DNA from: SG8-41 sp963802355 | GTDB lineage: Bacteria > Pseudomonadota > Gammaproteobacteria > Burkholderiales > SG8-41 | Assembly: GCA_963802355.1 (NCBI GenBank) | Contig: CAWDIV010000026.1 | Coordinates: 186,001 to 250,000 of the forward strand | Direction: 5' to 3' | Length of the DNA: 64,000 bases | In this document: positions 40,879 to 51,190 of the stretch, in pieces | How positions within the stretch are numbered: the stretch's first letter is position 1 | How the letters are laid out: each line of letters begins with the position of its first letter | Notes under the pieces: generated by a model | Told to the model about the DNA's origin: nothing | Seen by the model: only the letters and a program-made list of their open reading frames with translations | The model's database searches: none | Program-made: the position numbers and the translations under genes

Positions 40879-41859
40879 ATGACCGCCTACATCGTCCGGC
40901 GCGTGCTTTATGCGATCCCGATCCTGATCGGGGTCAACATCGTCACGTTCCTGCTGTTCTTCACGGTGAACACGCCCGACGACATGGCGCGCATGAACCT
41001 GGGGCTGAAGCGCGTGACGCCCGATGCTATCGCCAAATGGAAGCAGGAACGCGGCTACGACAAGCCGGTGGTTTTAAACGACGCGGCGCCGGGACTCGCG
41101 GGCAAGTTCACGCAGACCATATTCTTCGAAAAGTCGCTGCGCATGTTCGCGTTCGACTTCGGCGCGGCGGACGACGGCCGCGACATCGCGCGCGAGATCA
41201 AGACGCGCATGTGGCCCAGCCTGGCGGTGGCGCTGCCGGTGTTCCTAGTGGGGCTGCTGGTGTACATCACCTTCGCGCTCTTGGTGGCATTTTTCCGTGC
41301 CACCTACATCGATTTCTGGGGTGTGGTGCTGTGCGTGGCGATGATGTCGATCTCCACGATGTTCTACATCATCGGCGGGCAGTACCTCATCTCCAAGCTC
41401 TGGCACCTGGTGCCGATATCGGGCTTTCAGGGCGGATTCGACGCCGCGAAGTTCCTGGCGCTGCCGGTGGCGATCGGAGTGGTCAGCGGCCTCGGCGGCG
41501 CGGCGCGGCTCTACCGCACGTTCTTCCTGGAGGAAATCTCCAAGGACTACGTGCGCACAGCGCGCGCCAAGGGGCTTTCCGAGGGCGCCGTGCTGTTCCG
41601 GCACGTGCTCCAGAACGCCATGATTCCGATCCTCACCGGCGCAGTCGTGGCGATACCGCTCCTGTTCATGGGCAGCCTCATAACGGAGTCGTTTTTCGGC
41701 ATACCGGGACTCGGCAGCTACACCATAGATGCCATTCGCTCGCAGGACTTCGGCGTCGTGCGCTCCATGGTGTTCATCGGCTCGCTGCTCTACATCGTCG
41801 GGCTGCTGCTGACCGATATCTCGTACACCCTGGTCGACCCGCGCGTGAGATTCGAGTGA
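40879..41859 (+). CDS. ABC transporter permease, DppB/OppB type
   Basis: 326 residues, intact, with about six membrane spans. The N-terminal MTAYIVRRVLYAIPILIGVN is typical of DppB-like permeases, and the EAA loop is DYVRTARAKGLSEGAVLFRHVLQNAMIP. It forms the channel with the next permease. Its TGA overlaps the ATG of the next gene (ATG at 41859), so the two are translationally coupled. Confidence 0.92.
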   Translation: MTAYIVRRVLYAIPILIGVNIVTFLLFFTVNTPDDMARMNLGLKRVTPDAIAKWKQERGYDKPVVLNDAAPGLAGKFTQTIFFEKSLRMFAFDFGAADDGRDIAREIKTRMWPSLAVALPVFLVGLLVYITFALLVAFFRATYIDFWGVVLCVAMMSISTMFYIIGGQYLISKLWHLVPISGFQGGFDAAKFLALPVAIGVVSGLGGAARLYRTFFLEEISKDYVRTARAKGLSEGAVLFRHVLQNAMIPILTGAVVAIPLLFMGSLITESFFGIPGLGSYTIDAIRSQDFGVVRSMVFIGSLLYIVGLLLTDISYTLVDPRVRFE

Positions 41860-43302
41860 TGCCATTCATGCCGGTATGGCTTTGGACCGACGTGCTGGTG
41901 TGGCTGCTGGTCGCCGCGGTGATCGGCTTCGCGTTCTACGTGCGGCGGCACGAGCACCTGGTCGAGCCGTGGCGGCGGGTTACGCACAGCAAGAACGGCA
42001 TGGTGAGCCTGGTGGTGCTGGCGATCTTCGTGATCATCGGGCTGCTCGACTCGCTGCATTTCCGGCCGCGATTGACGGGGCAGGCGCCCGCAGCCAAGGC
42101 GGCGTACGCCGTGGACGTGCTGAGCTTGCTTGACGTCCTGTGCGAGCCGCTGCGCCAGCGCACAGAGAAGACTTACTCGGCGCCGTTCGCCACCGAGCTT
42201 TATGCCAAGGAAACCATGGAGCTTGCTGACGGGCGGCAGGTGCGCGAGTATCCGCGCCTGAAGCACGGCGGCGCTCATCTCAAGGACCCGCAGGCGGATT
42301 TCGCGCCGGACGTGGCGCGGCGCGGCGCGGCGGGAATCGCGGGCGGGGTCGTCGCATGGATGGTGCTCGCGACGCTGATCGGCGCGCTGGTCGCGCGCCG
42401 GCGCGGTCTGAGCATCAACGAAGTCTGGCGCCGGATCTGGCATGGCGAAATGGAAGTACCCTGGCATGCGATCCTCATCACGCTCTTGCTGGTTCTGATC
42501 GTCGGCGGACTGACTGCCGCCCTGAGCGCGAAGTACCACGTGTTCGGCACCGACAAGGTCGGGCAGGACGTCTTCTATCAGGCATTGAAGAGCATCCGCA
42601 CCGGGCTCGTGATCGGCACGCTTGACGACGCTGGTAATGCTGCCATTTGCCATCGCGCTCGGCATCATGGCGGGCTATTTCGGCGGCTTGATCGACGATG
42701 TCATCCAGTACGTCTACACGACGCTCAACTCGATACCGGGCGTGCTGCTGATCGCGGCGGCGGTGCTGATGACGCAGGTCTATATCGATACCCATCCCGA
42801 GCTGTTCGCCACCTCGGCGGAGCGCGCCGACCTGCGGCTGCTGTGCCTGTGCGTCATCCTCGGGGTGACGACCTGGACCGGGCTGTGCCGGCTCCTGCGC
42901 GGAGAGACGCTGAAGCTGAAGGGGCTCGAATACATCCAGGCAGCGCACGCTCTGGGCGTGCGCAGTTTCGGCGTCATCACGCGCCACATTCTGCCCAACG
43001 TGACGCATATCGTGCTGATCGCGGTGGTGATGGAGTTCAGCGGGCTCGTGCTCGCCGAGGCGGTGCTGTCCTACGTCGGCGTCGGCGTGGACCCCTCGAC
43101 CGTCAGCTTCGGCACCATGATCAACAATGCGCGCCTCGAGATGGCGCGCGAGCCGATGGTATGGTGGTCGCTCGCTGCCGCGTTCGTGTTCATGTTCGTG
43201 ATGGTGCTCGCGGCAAATCTGTTCGCCGACGCCGTGCGCGACGCCTTCGATCCGCGCGTGCGCACGGCAAGACCGCTCGCTCTCATCGCAAGACCCGCAT
43301 GA
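41859..43302 (+). CDS. ABC transporter permease, DppC/OppC type with long N-terminal extension (one frameshift)
   Basis: About 480 residues after repair. Three or four extra hydrophobic segments precede the usual DppC core (FYVRRHEHLVEPWRRVTHSK, GLLDSLHFRPRLTG). The permease domain follows with EYIQAAHALGVRSFGVITRHILPN as the EAA loop and DAVRDAFDPRVR at the end. One extra base near 42623 (GTL-TTLVMLPF) breaks the frame. The TGA (43300) overlaps the start of the ATPase gene as ATGA. The long periplasmic insert between the first spans is uncommon for the family. Confidence 0.85.
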
Positions 43303-44289
43303 TCGAAACGAGCCCCGACCAGCCGTTGCTGCGTGTCCGCGAGCTCAAGACGTGGCTGGACACGGGAGACGCCATCGTGCGGGCCGTGGACGGCGTGTCG
43401 TTCGACGTGCGGCGCGGCGAGACCTTCGCGCTGCTGGGAGAATCCGGGTGCGGCAAGTCCATGACCGCGCTCTCCATCATGCGGCTCCTGCCCGATGCCG
43501 GGCAGGTCGTCGCGGGCGCGGTGGAGCTCGACGGCCGGGACCTGCTCGCGCTGCCCGAAGCCGAGATGCGCAACGTGCGCGGCCGGCGCATCGGGATGAT
43601 CTTCCAGGAGCCCACGCTCTCGCTGAATCCGGTGATGACCGCCGGCGCCCAGATCTCCGAGGCGCTCAGGCGCCATACGGTCGTCGACGGCACCGAGTTG
43701 GATGCGCGCGTGCTGGAGCTGCTCGACGCGGTGCGCATTCCGGACGCGGCGCGCCGGCGCGGCGAGTATCCGTTCCAGCTCTCGGGCGGCATGAAGCAGA
43801 GGGTCATGATCGCGATGGCGCTCGCCTGCAATCCGGACCTGCTGATCGCGGACGAGCCGACGACGGCGCTCGACGTGACCATCCAGGCGCAGATACTGGA
43901 TCTGCTGCGCGAGCTTCAGGGCAAACGCGGGATGTCGTTGCTGCTCATTACCCACGATCTTGCCGTGGTCGCGGAAATGGCGCACCGGGTGGCTGTCATG
44001 TATGCGGGCGTAATCGTGGAATCTACCTCGCGTGAGGCATTCTTCGCGCGCCCCGCCCATCCCTATTCGCGGAAGCTGTTCGATTCCGTGCCCAAAAAGG
44101 AGAAGCGCGGCGACGCGCTCGCGGTGATCCGCGGCAGCGTGCCGGCGCTGACGCAGGATTTCACCGGTTGCCGTTTCGCCGAGCGCTGCGACTACGCATG
44201 GGACCTGTGCCGCAGGGCGACGCCGGGGTCTGTACGATGCCGGCGACGGACAGATGGCGCGCTGCTTTCTGTTCGCGCCGGGCGAACAG
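43299..44289 (+). CDS. ABC transporter ATPase, DppD/OppD type (runs on into a repeat array)
   Basis: About 330 residues. Walker A GESGCGKS, Q-loop GMIFQEPTLSLNP, signature LSGGMKQRVMIAMALACNP, Walker B LLIADEPTTALDV and the H-loop THDLAVVAEMAHRVAVMYAG are all present. The oligopeptide-family C-terminal cysteine motif GCRFAERCDYAWDLC follows. After an extra base near 44230 the repaired frame reads LYDAGDGQMARCFLFAPGEQ and, instead of stopping, continues through a heptad array into the second ATPase domain. The pair may therefore be one fused protein (as in YejF) or two genes that lost their boundary. Confidence 0.85.
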
Positions 44290-45427
44290 AGGGACGAGGG
44301 CCGAGGGACGAGGGACGAGGGGGAAACCCGCACACTCGACACTCGACACTCGACACTCGGCACTGGCTCCCCGTCAGTCGTCAGTCGTCAGTCGTCACTC
44401 CTCGAGGTCAAGGACCTGAAGGTCCATTTCCCCATCCACAAGGGCGTGCTCAGGCGCGTCGTCGCTCACGTCAAGGCGGTTGACGGTGTCTCGCTCGCGA
44501 TACCCGCCGGGAAAACGCTCGGGCTGGTTGGCGAATCCGGATGCGGCAAGACGACGGTGGGGAAGGGGATATTGCGGCTGGTGGATCCCACCTCGGGGGA
44601 GGTATGGTTCGATGGCACGGACCTGACACGGCTCGAGCGCGGAGCGCTGCGACCGTGGCGCAAGCGCGTCCAGATCATCTTCCAGGACCCCTATGCGTCG
44701 CTCAATCCGCGCATGCGCATCGCGGAGACGCTGGAGGAGGGCATGGCGGCCCTGGGCGTGGGCGGGAACGCGATCGAGCGCCAGCGGAGCATCGACGCGC
44801 TTCTGGACGAGGTCGGGCTTTCCCCCGAGATCAAGTATCGCTACCCGCACGAGTTCTCCGGCGGGCAGCGCCAGCGGATCGCGATTGCGCGCGCCCTTGC
44901 GGTCGAGCCGCAGCTGATCGTATGCGACGAGCCCACCAGCGCGCTCGACGTGTCGGTGCAGGCCCAGATCCTCAACCTGCTGAAGGAGCTGCAGCGGCAG
45001 AAGGGCCTCGCCTACCTGTTCATCACGCACAACATGTCGGTCATCGAGTTCCTGGCGCACGAAGTGGCGGTCATGTATCTCGGCCGCATCGTGGAGCACG
45101 GCACGGTGGATGAAGTCCTGTCGGATCCCAAGCATCCCTATACGCGCGCGCTGCTTTCGGCCGTGCCGGTGATCGACAGGGAGACCAGGCGCGAGGTAAT
45201 CCGTCTGCAGGGCGACCTGCCCTCACCGGTCACTCCGCCGGCGGGTTGCCATTTCCAGCCGCGCTGCCCGGTGGCGCGTCCCGTATGCGCGCAGCGCTAC
45301 CCGGACGTCATCAGTTTGTCCGACGGTCGCCAGGTGGCCTGTGTGCTCTATGAGGACGACAGCAATCCTTCCGCGCGCGCAACGGGTGAGCGACATCAAG
45401 AGTGGCACCGCGGCTCGTTCGGGATGA
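44254..45427 (+). CDS. ABC transporter ATPase, DppF/OppF type (frameshift near the end)
   Basis: The ATPase core starts near 44400 (LLEVKDLKVHFPIHKGVLRR) with GESGCGKTTVGK, IFQDPYASLNPRM, FSGGQRQRIAIARALAVEP, IVCDEPTSALDVSVQ and THNMSVIEFLAHEVAVMYLG. The cysteine motif GCHFQPRCPVARPVC follows. The frame is open upstream to 44254 through the repeat array, with no separate start codon near 44400 in frame. Near 45375 one extra base hides the natural end QRVSDIKSGTAARSG with TGA at 45425-45427, which overlaps the yejA ATG as ATGA. It energises peptide import with the upstream ATPase. Confidence 0.82.
44292..44406. repeat. Triple heptad array inside the ATPase pair
   Basis: Three successive arrays of 7-bp units: GGACGAG x4 with one variant (44292-44319), CACTCGA x5 with variants (44333-44367) and CGTCAGT x4 with variants (44372-44399). 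They are translated as a linker (RDEGRGTRDEGETRTLDTRH, then STLGTGSPSVVSRQSS) between two ATPase domains with no stop codon. Arm complementarity is weaker than in the two-arm elements. Confidence 0.9.
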
Positions 45428-47245
45428 TAGCGCGCCGGTCGATTGCGGGCCCTGCGCGCTCGTCTATGCGCTGGCCTGCGCTCTGGCATCGGATGCGTGG
45501 GCCGCCCACGCCTACGCCCAGTTCGGCGACATCAAGTATCCCGCCGGATTCTCGCATTTCGAATGGGTGAATCCGAACGCGCCCAAGGGCGGCGACATCG
45601 AGCTCGTTCCGCCTTTGCGCATCACCAACTTCGACAAGTACAACCCGTTCACGCTCAAGGGTACCGCGCCGCCGGGCTTGAGCAGCTTGCTGTTCGAGAC
45701 GCTGCTCACCGGCACCATGGACGAGCCGACGACCGCCTACGGCCTGCTGGCGGAAGACATCACGGTCGCCGCGGACAGGCTGTCGGCGACCTTCCGCCTG
45801 AATCCAGCCGCGCGCTTTCACGACGGCAGCCCGGTCATGGCCGCCGACGTCAAGCACAGCTTCGATACGCTGATGAGCAAGCAGGCGGCGCCGCAGTATC
45901 GCGTGGTATTCAGCGATGTCAAGCAGGCGGTGGTGACCGGCGCCGCGCAGCGTGCGTTTCGAATTCAAGCGCGCGAGCGCCGAGCTGCCGCTGCTGGTCG
46001 GGCGGGCTGCCGGTATTCAGCCGCGCGTGGGGCGCCGGCAAGCCGTTCGACCAGGTGGTCATGGACATGCCGATCGCGAGCGGGCCCTACCGCGTCGGCC
46101 GCGTGAACTTCGGCCGCGACATCACCTACCAGCGCGATCCCGACTATTGGGGCGCGGGATCTGAACGTGCGCCGCGGCATGTACAACTTCGACCGCATCA
46201 CCTACAAGATCTACAAGGACACCACCGCGCAGACCGAGGCCTTCAAGGCGGGCGAGTTCGACTACCTGCAGGACTTTCTCGGCGCGCGAATGGGCGCGCA
46301 CCTACGTCGGCAAGAAATTCGACTCCGGGGAGCTGATCAAGGCCGAGCTGACGAGCAAGAACGCGGGGGATTTCCAGGGCTTCCTGATCAACACGCGGCG
46401 CGACAAGTTCAAGGACGTGCGCGTGCGCGAAGCGCTTGGCGCTCGCGTTCGACTTCGAGTGGATGAACCGGCAGCTGATGTACAACTCCTACACGCGCGT
46501 GCGAGGCTTTTTCAACGCAGCGACTTCGAGGCGAAAGGGCTGCCGGGCCCGGATGAGCTTGCAGTGCTCGAGCCGCTGCGCGCCAAGCTGCCGGCCAAGG
46601 TATTCACCGAAGAAGTGCCGCTGCCGCCTTCGACCGCTCCGCCCGAACAGCCTGCGAGACAATCTGCGCAAGGCGCGCGAATCTGCTCGCCGAGGCCGGA
46701 TGGACCTATCGCGACGGCGCCCTGCGCAACGCGAAAGGCGAGGCCTTTACGCTCGAATACCTCGACAGCGGCGGCGGCGAACGGATCATCACGCCTTATT
46801 CCAGGCGCTCGCGCAAGCTCGGCATCCAGGTGGAGTACCGCAGGGCGGATTTTGCGCTGATCCAGAAGCGGCTCGACGTGTTCGACTTCGATCTGTTCAC
46901 CGTGCGCATTCCGGGCAGCGAGTCGCCCGGCAGCGAGCTGCATGGACCGCTTCGGCTCGAAGTCGGCCGACACCGAGGGCTCGAGCAATCTCATCGGCGT
47001 GCGCGATCCCGCGATCGACGCGCTGCGTCAACCAGGCAGTGTCCGCCAACACGCGGCCTGAGCTGGTCGCGAGCCTGCGCGCGCTCGACCGTGTGTTGCG
47101 CCACGGCCACTACGTGGTGCCGCAATGGTTTTCCAGCACGTACCGCGTCGCCTATCGCTCGGGAAAGTTCGAGCAGCCGGCGGTCGCGCCGCAGTATTAC
47201 CAGGCCGAAGACTGGGTCATCTCGACCTGGTGGAGAAAGAAATAA
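45424..47245 (+). CDS. yejA: Peptide ABC transporter substrate-binding protein YejA (frameshifted)
   Basis: About 605 residues after repair. A signal peptide (MIARRSIAG, then CALVYALACALASDAWAAHA) is split by one indel. The family opening YPAGFSHFEWVNPNAPKGGD follows, then PPGLSSLLFETLLTGTMDEP, FHDGSPVMAADVKHSFDTLM, VMDMPIASGPYRVGRVNFGR and the end YYQAEDWVISTWWRKK. Breaks lie near 45465, 45950, 46000, 46160, 46295, 46440, 46515, 46655, 46790, 46945 and 47030. YejABEF imports peptides, including the antibiotic microcin C in E. coli. It follows the first peptide importer directly. Confidence 0.85.
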
Positions 47246-47250
47246 CTGCC

Positions 47251-48300
47251 ATGTGGTCCTACGTACTCAAGCGGCTGCTCCTGATGATTCCCACGCTGTT
47301 CGGGATCTTGCCTGATCACCTTTGTCGATCATCCAGTTCGTGCCCGGCGGCCCGGTCGAGCAGATGGTCTCGCAGCTCCAGGGGCGCGAGGCGGGGGGCG
47401 AAGGTCCGGCGCCACGAGCGGCAGCGGCTATCGCGGCCGCCAGGGGGTGGATGCGAAGCGCGTCGAGGAAATCAAGAAGCTCTACGGATTCGACAAGCCG
47501 GCGCACGAGCGCTTCTTCCAGATGCTCGGGCAGTTCGCGCGCTTCGATCTGGGCAAGAGCTTCTTCCACAACAAGGACGTCGGCAGCTCATCCTCGAGAA
47601 GCTGCCGGTCTCGATCAGCCTTGGACTGTGGACGTTCCTGCTCGTCTATCTGATCTCGCTGCCGCTCGGCATCGCCAAGGCGGTGCGCGCGGGCACGCGA
47701 TTCGACACGGTCACGACGTTCATCGTGCTGCTCGGCTACGCGATCCCGAGCTTCGTCATGGGCGTGGTGTTGCTCGTGCTGTTCGCGGGCGGCTCGTTCG
47801 TGCAATGGTTTCCGCTGCGCGGACTCACTTCCGCCAACTGGGACGGATTTGAGCCTCCTGGGAAAGATCGCCGACTACTTCTGGCACATCGCGCTTGCCG
47901 GTCGCCTCAATGGTGTTCGGCGGCTTCGCCGTGATCACGATCCTCACCAAGAACTCCGTGCTGGAGGAGATCCGCAAGCAATACGTGCTCACCGCCCGCG
48001 CGAAGGGCGTGGACGAGCGCGACGTCCTGTGGCGGCACGTATTCCGCAACGCCCTGATCCCGATCATGACCGGCTTTCCGGCCGCGTTCGTCGGCGCGTT
48101 CTTCAGCGGCTCGCTCCTGATCGAGACTTTGTTCTCGCTGGACGGGCTGGGGCTGCTTTCCTACGAGTCGGTCATCCGGCGCGACTACCCGGTCGTGCTT
48201 CGGAAGCCTTTTCGTGTTCACGATCATCGGCCTCGTCACCACGCTGCTGCGCGACCTGAGCTACGTCTGGGTCGACCCGCGCGTCAAGTATTTCGACTGA
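47251..48300 (+). CDS. yejB: Peptide ABC transporter permease YejB (frameshifted)
   Basis: About 348 residues. It starts MWSYVLKRLLLMIPTLFGIL and has the YejB-type FVPGGPVEQMVSQLQG and YRGRQGVDAKRVEEIKKLYG. FPLRGLTSANWDG and an EAA loop QYVLTARAKGVDERDVLWRH follow, then FSLDGLGLLSYE and a final DLSYVWVDPRVKYFD. Indels near 47308, 47395, 47583, 47850, 47905 and 48200. The stop is immediately followed by the yejE ATG. Confidence 0.88.
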
Positions 48301-49409
48301 TGCCATGGCGCCATCGACTGCAACCGTCTCGGACGCCTCGACCCGACTCCCATGGCGAGAGCTACTCCACGCAGAGCCCGGCGCGCCGCGCATGGCGGCG
48401 CTTCCGCAGCAATCGGCTCGGCTATGTCAGCCTGATCGTGTTCGCGATCCTGTTCGGCGTGAGCCTGCTTGCCGAAGTGCTGTCCAACGACAAGCCGCTG
48501 GTCGCGCGCTACGAGGGTCAATGGTATCTGCCCGATCGTGCAGACGCTGCCGGAGACCACGTTCGGCGGCGACTTCCCGACGCCGACCGATTATCTCGAT
48601 CCGCTGATCCGCGAAAACCTCGCGAAGCCGGGCAACTTCGCGCTTTTTCCGCTCAACCCCTATCACCACAGCACGATCAACTACTTCGCCAAGGAGCCGA
48701 ATCCCGCGCGCGCCGAGCGCCGACAACCTGTCTCGGCACCGACGACCGCGGCCGCGACCTGCTGGCGCGGCTGCTCTACGGCTTTCGCGTCTCGGTCGTG
48801 TTCGCGCTGCTGGTCACCGGCGATCTGCGCTGTCTTCGGCGTGCTCTACGGCGCGATCCAGGGCTACTTCGCCGGCTGGACCGACATCGCGCATGGAGCG
48901 ATTCAACGAGATCTGGAGCGCGATGCCGACGCTCTACATGTTGATCATCTTCTCGTCGCTGTTCGCGCCCAGCTTCTGGCTGCTCGTCATTCTGCTGTCG
49001 ATATTCGGCTGGCTCGGCATCGCGGCCTACGTGCGCGCGGAGTTCCTGAAGAACCGGACGCTCGATTACGTGCGCGCCGCGCGGGCGCTCGGCCAGAGCA
49101 ACCGGAAGATCATGCGCCGCCACATCCTGCCCAACAGCCTCACGCCGGTGGTGACGCTCATTCCGTTCGAGATGGCCGGCGGCCATCGGCGCCTTGACGA
49201 GCCTCGATTTTCTCGGCCTGGGCGTGCCGCCGGACACGCCCAGCCTGGGCGAGCTGCTGAACCAGGGCAAGAATAACCTCGACGCCTGGTGGATCTCGCT
49301 CTCCACCTTCGGCGTGCTGGTGGTCACGTTGCTGCTGCTGATACTGATCGGCGATGCGCTGCGCGACGCGCTCGACCCGCGCAAGGTGCTGCAGGAGGAC
49401 GCGGAATGA
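48301..49409 (+). CDS. yejE: Peptide ABC transporter permease YejE (frameshifted)
   Basis: About 368 residues. The first membrane span is LGYVSLIVFAILFGVSLLAE. YejE-type periplasmic sequence follows (TLPETTFGGDFPTPTDYLDP, LGTDDRGRDLLARLLYGFR), then the permease core with LDYVRAARALGQSNRKIMRR and SLDFLGLGVPPDTPSLGELL. It ends ALDPRKVLQEDAE. Indels near 48535, 48715, 48735, 48825, 48893 and 49185. It pairs with YejB to form the channel. Confidence 0.88.
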
Positions 49410-49419
49410 GCCTGCCGGC

Positions 49420-51007
49420 ATGAGCCTGCTCGAAGTGCGGGATCTCAGCATCGAGTTCGGCCCGCGCCGCGTGGTGGACCGCGTGTCGTTCTCGCTCGAC
49501 GCAGGCGAGAAGCTCGCGCTGGTCGGCGAATCGGGATCGGGCAAGACCGTCACCGCGCTTTCGCTGCTGCGTCTCATCGAAGCGGCGCGCCTGAGCGGGG
49601 AGATCATCTTCGACGGCAAGGACGTGCTGAAGATGCCGGACCCGGCAGCTGCGCGATCTGCGCGGCCGCGACATCGCGGTGATCTTCCAGGAGCCGATGA
49701 CGGCGCTGAACCCGGTTCGGACCGGTGGGCGATCAGATCGCCGAAACCCTTGCAGCTGCACACGGACCTGCGCGGCGCCGGGGCATGGAGCGGAGCGGTC
49801 GCGGCGCTGCGCCGCGTCGGCATTACCGAACCCGAAGTCCGCGCGCGCAGCTACCCGCACCAGCTTTCCGGCGGCCAGCGCCAGCGCGCGATGATCGCCA
49901 TGGCGCTCGCATGCAGCCCGAAGCTGCTCATCGCCGACGAGCCGACGACGGCGCTCGACGTATCCATCCGCATGCAGATACTCGAGCTGATCGACCGATT
50001 GCGCGCGGAATCCGGCATGGCGCTGCTCCTCATCACGCACGACCTGAATCTCGTGCGCCGCTTCGCCGACCGCGTGGCGGTGATGGAGCGCGGGCTGCTG
50101 GTCGAGCAGGGCCCGACCGACGAAGTCATGCGCAATCCCCGGCACCCCTATACGCACAAGCTCATCAACAGCCGGCCGGAGCGCGACGTCGCGCCGCCCG
50201 GCGAGGGCCGCGTCGTGGAAGCCCGCGGCGTGCGGGTGGATTACCCGACGCAGCTCCCGGGCATCCGCGGCTGGTTCAAGAGAGGGCGTTTTTACCGCGG
50301 TCGAGCGCGTCGATTTCGAGCTGGCGCCCGGCGAGACGCTGGGCGTGATCGGCGAATCAGGCTCGGGCAAGACGACGCTGGCGCTTGCCGTGCTGAACCT
50401 CGTCGCCGCCGACGGCGATATCCGCATCGGCGGCACGCCGTGGTCGGGCGCAAGCTCGGCGCAGAAGCGCGCGGTGCGCCGGCAGATACAGGTCGTGTTC
50501 CAGGATCCGCTGTCGTCTCTGTCGCCGCGCCTGACGGTGGAGGCGATCGTCGGCGAAGGACTGGAGGTACACGAGCCCGCGCTCGACGCGGCGCAACGGC
50601 GCGAGCGCGTCCTCCAGGCGCTCAACGACGTCGGCCTGACGGAAGACGGCCGGGCGGAGCCGCTGCTACACCGGTATCCGCACGAATTCTCGGGCGGGCA
50701 GCGCCAGCGCATCGCCATCGCGCGCGCCCTGATCGTGAATCCGAAAGTCGTCGTGCTGGACGAGCCGACGAGCGCCCTGGACGTGACGATACAGAAGCAG
50801 GTCTTGCAGCTGCTTGGCGAGCTGCAGCGCAAATACGGCTTGAGCTATATCCTGGTCACGCACGACATCGACGTGGTGCGCGCCATGGCCCATCGCGTGA
50901 TGGTGATGAAGGACAGCCGCATCATCGAGAGCGGATCGCTCGACGACATCCTGCACCATTCGAAATCCGACTACACGCGCATCCTCGTGGAAGCGGGGAT
51001 CCCCTGA
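49420..51007 (+). CDS. yejF: Peptide ABC transporter ATPase YejF, two ATPase domains (frameshifted)
   Basis: About 528 residues with both nucleotide-binding domains in one protein. The first has GESGSGKT, IFQEPMTALNPV, LSGGQRQRAMIAMALACSP and DEPTTALDV. The second, after GIRGWFKRGVFTAVERVDFE, has GESGSGKTTLALAVLNL, FQDPLSSLSPRLTVEAIV, FSGGQRQRIAIARALIVNP and DEPTSALDV. The end is KSDYTRILVEAGIP. Indels near 49650, 49725, 49735 and 50298. An ATG at 49420 fits the family start MSLLEVRDLSIEFG. Confidence 0.9.
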
Positions 51008-51031
51008 CGGGGTTACGTAACCTCTGAAAAA

Positions 51032-51064
51032 GAGGCTCAGCCTCGCCGCCCTTTCTTGCGAGGC
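51032..51064 (+). terminator. Hairpins after yejF
   Basis: GAGGC-TCA-GCCTC at 51032-51044 and the competing GCCTCGC / GCGAGGC (51040-51064) follow a GGTTACGTAACC palindrome at 51011-51022. There is no T-tract. They separate yejF from the convergent mltD; the remaining bases up to 51190 hold nothing I recognise. Confidence 0.45.
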
Positions 51065-51190
51065 AGCTTCATTGTGCGAAGGGGGGTATGGGGGGCGCGG
51101 GAAGGCTTGGGGAATTCATCGTGCGATGGGGATCCGTGGGAACGCGTAAGGATCCCGATACCTTATTGGAAGAGGCCCGTTCCCCGCCGA

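Noticed and set aside
41037..44483. Open frame of more than 1100 codons overlapping the peptide transporter genes
   Set aside because: It only becomes sensible where an indel throws it into the true permease and ATPase frames. The remainder is out-of-frame translation.
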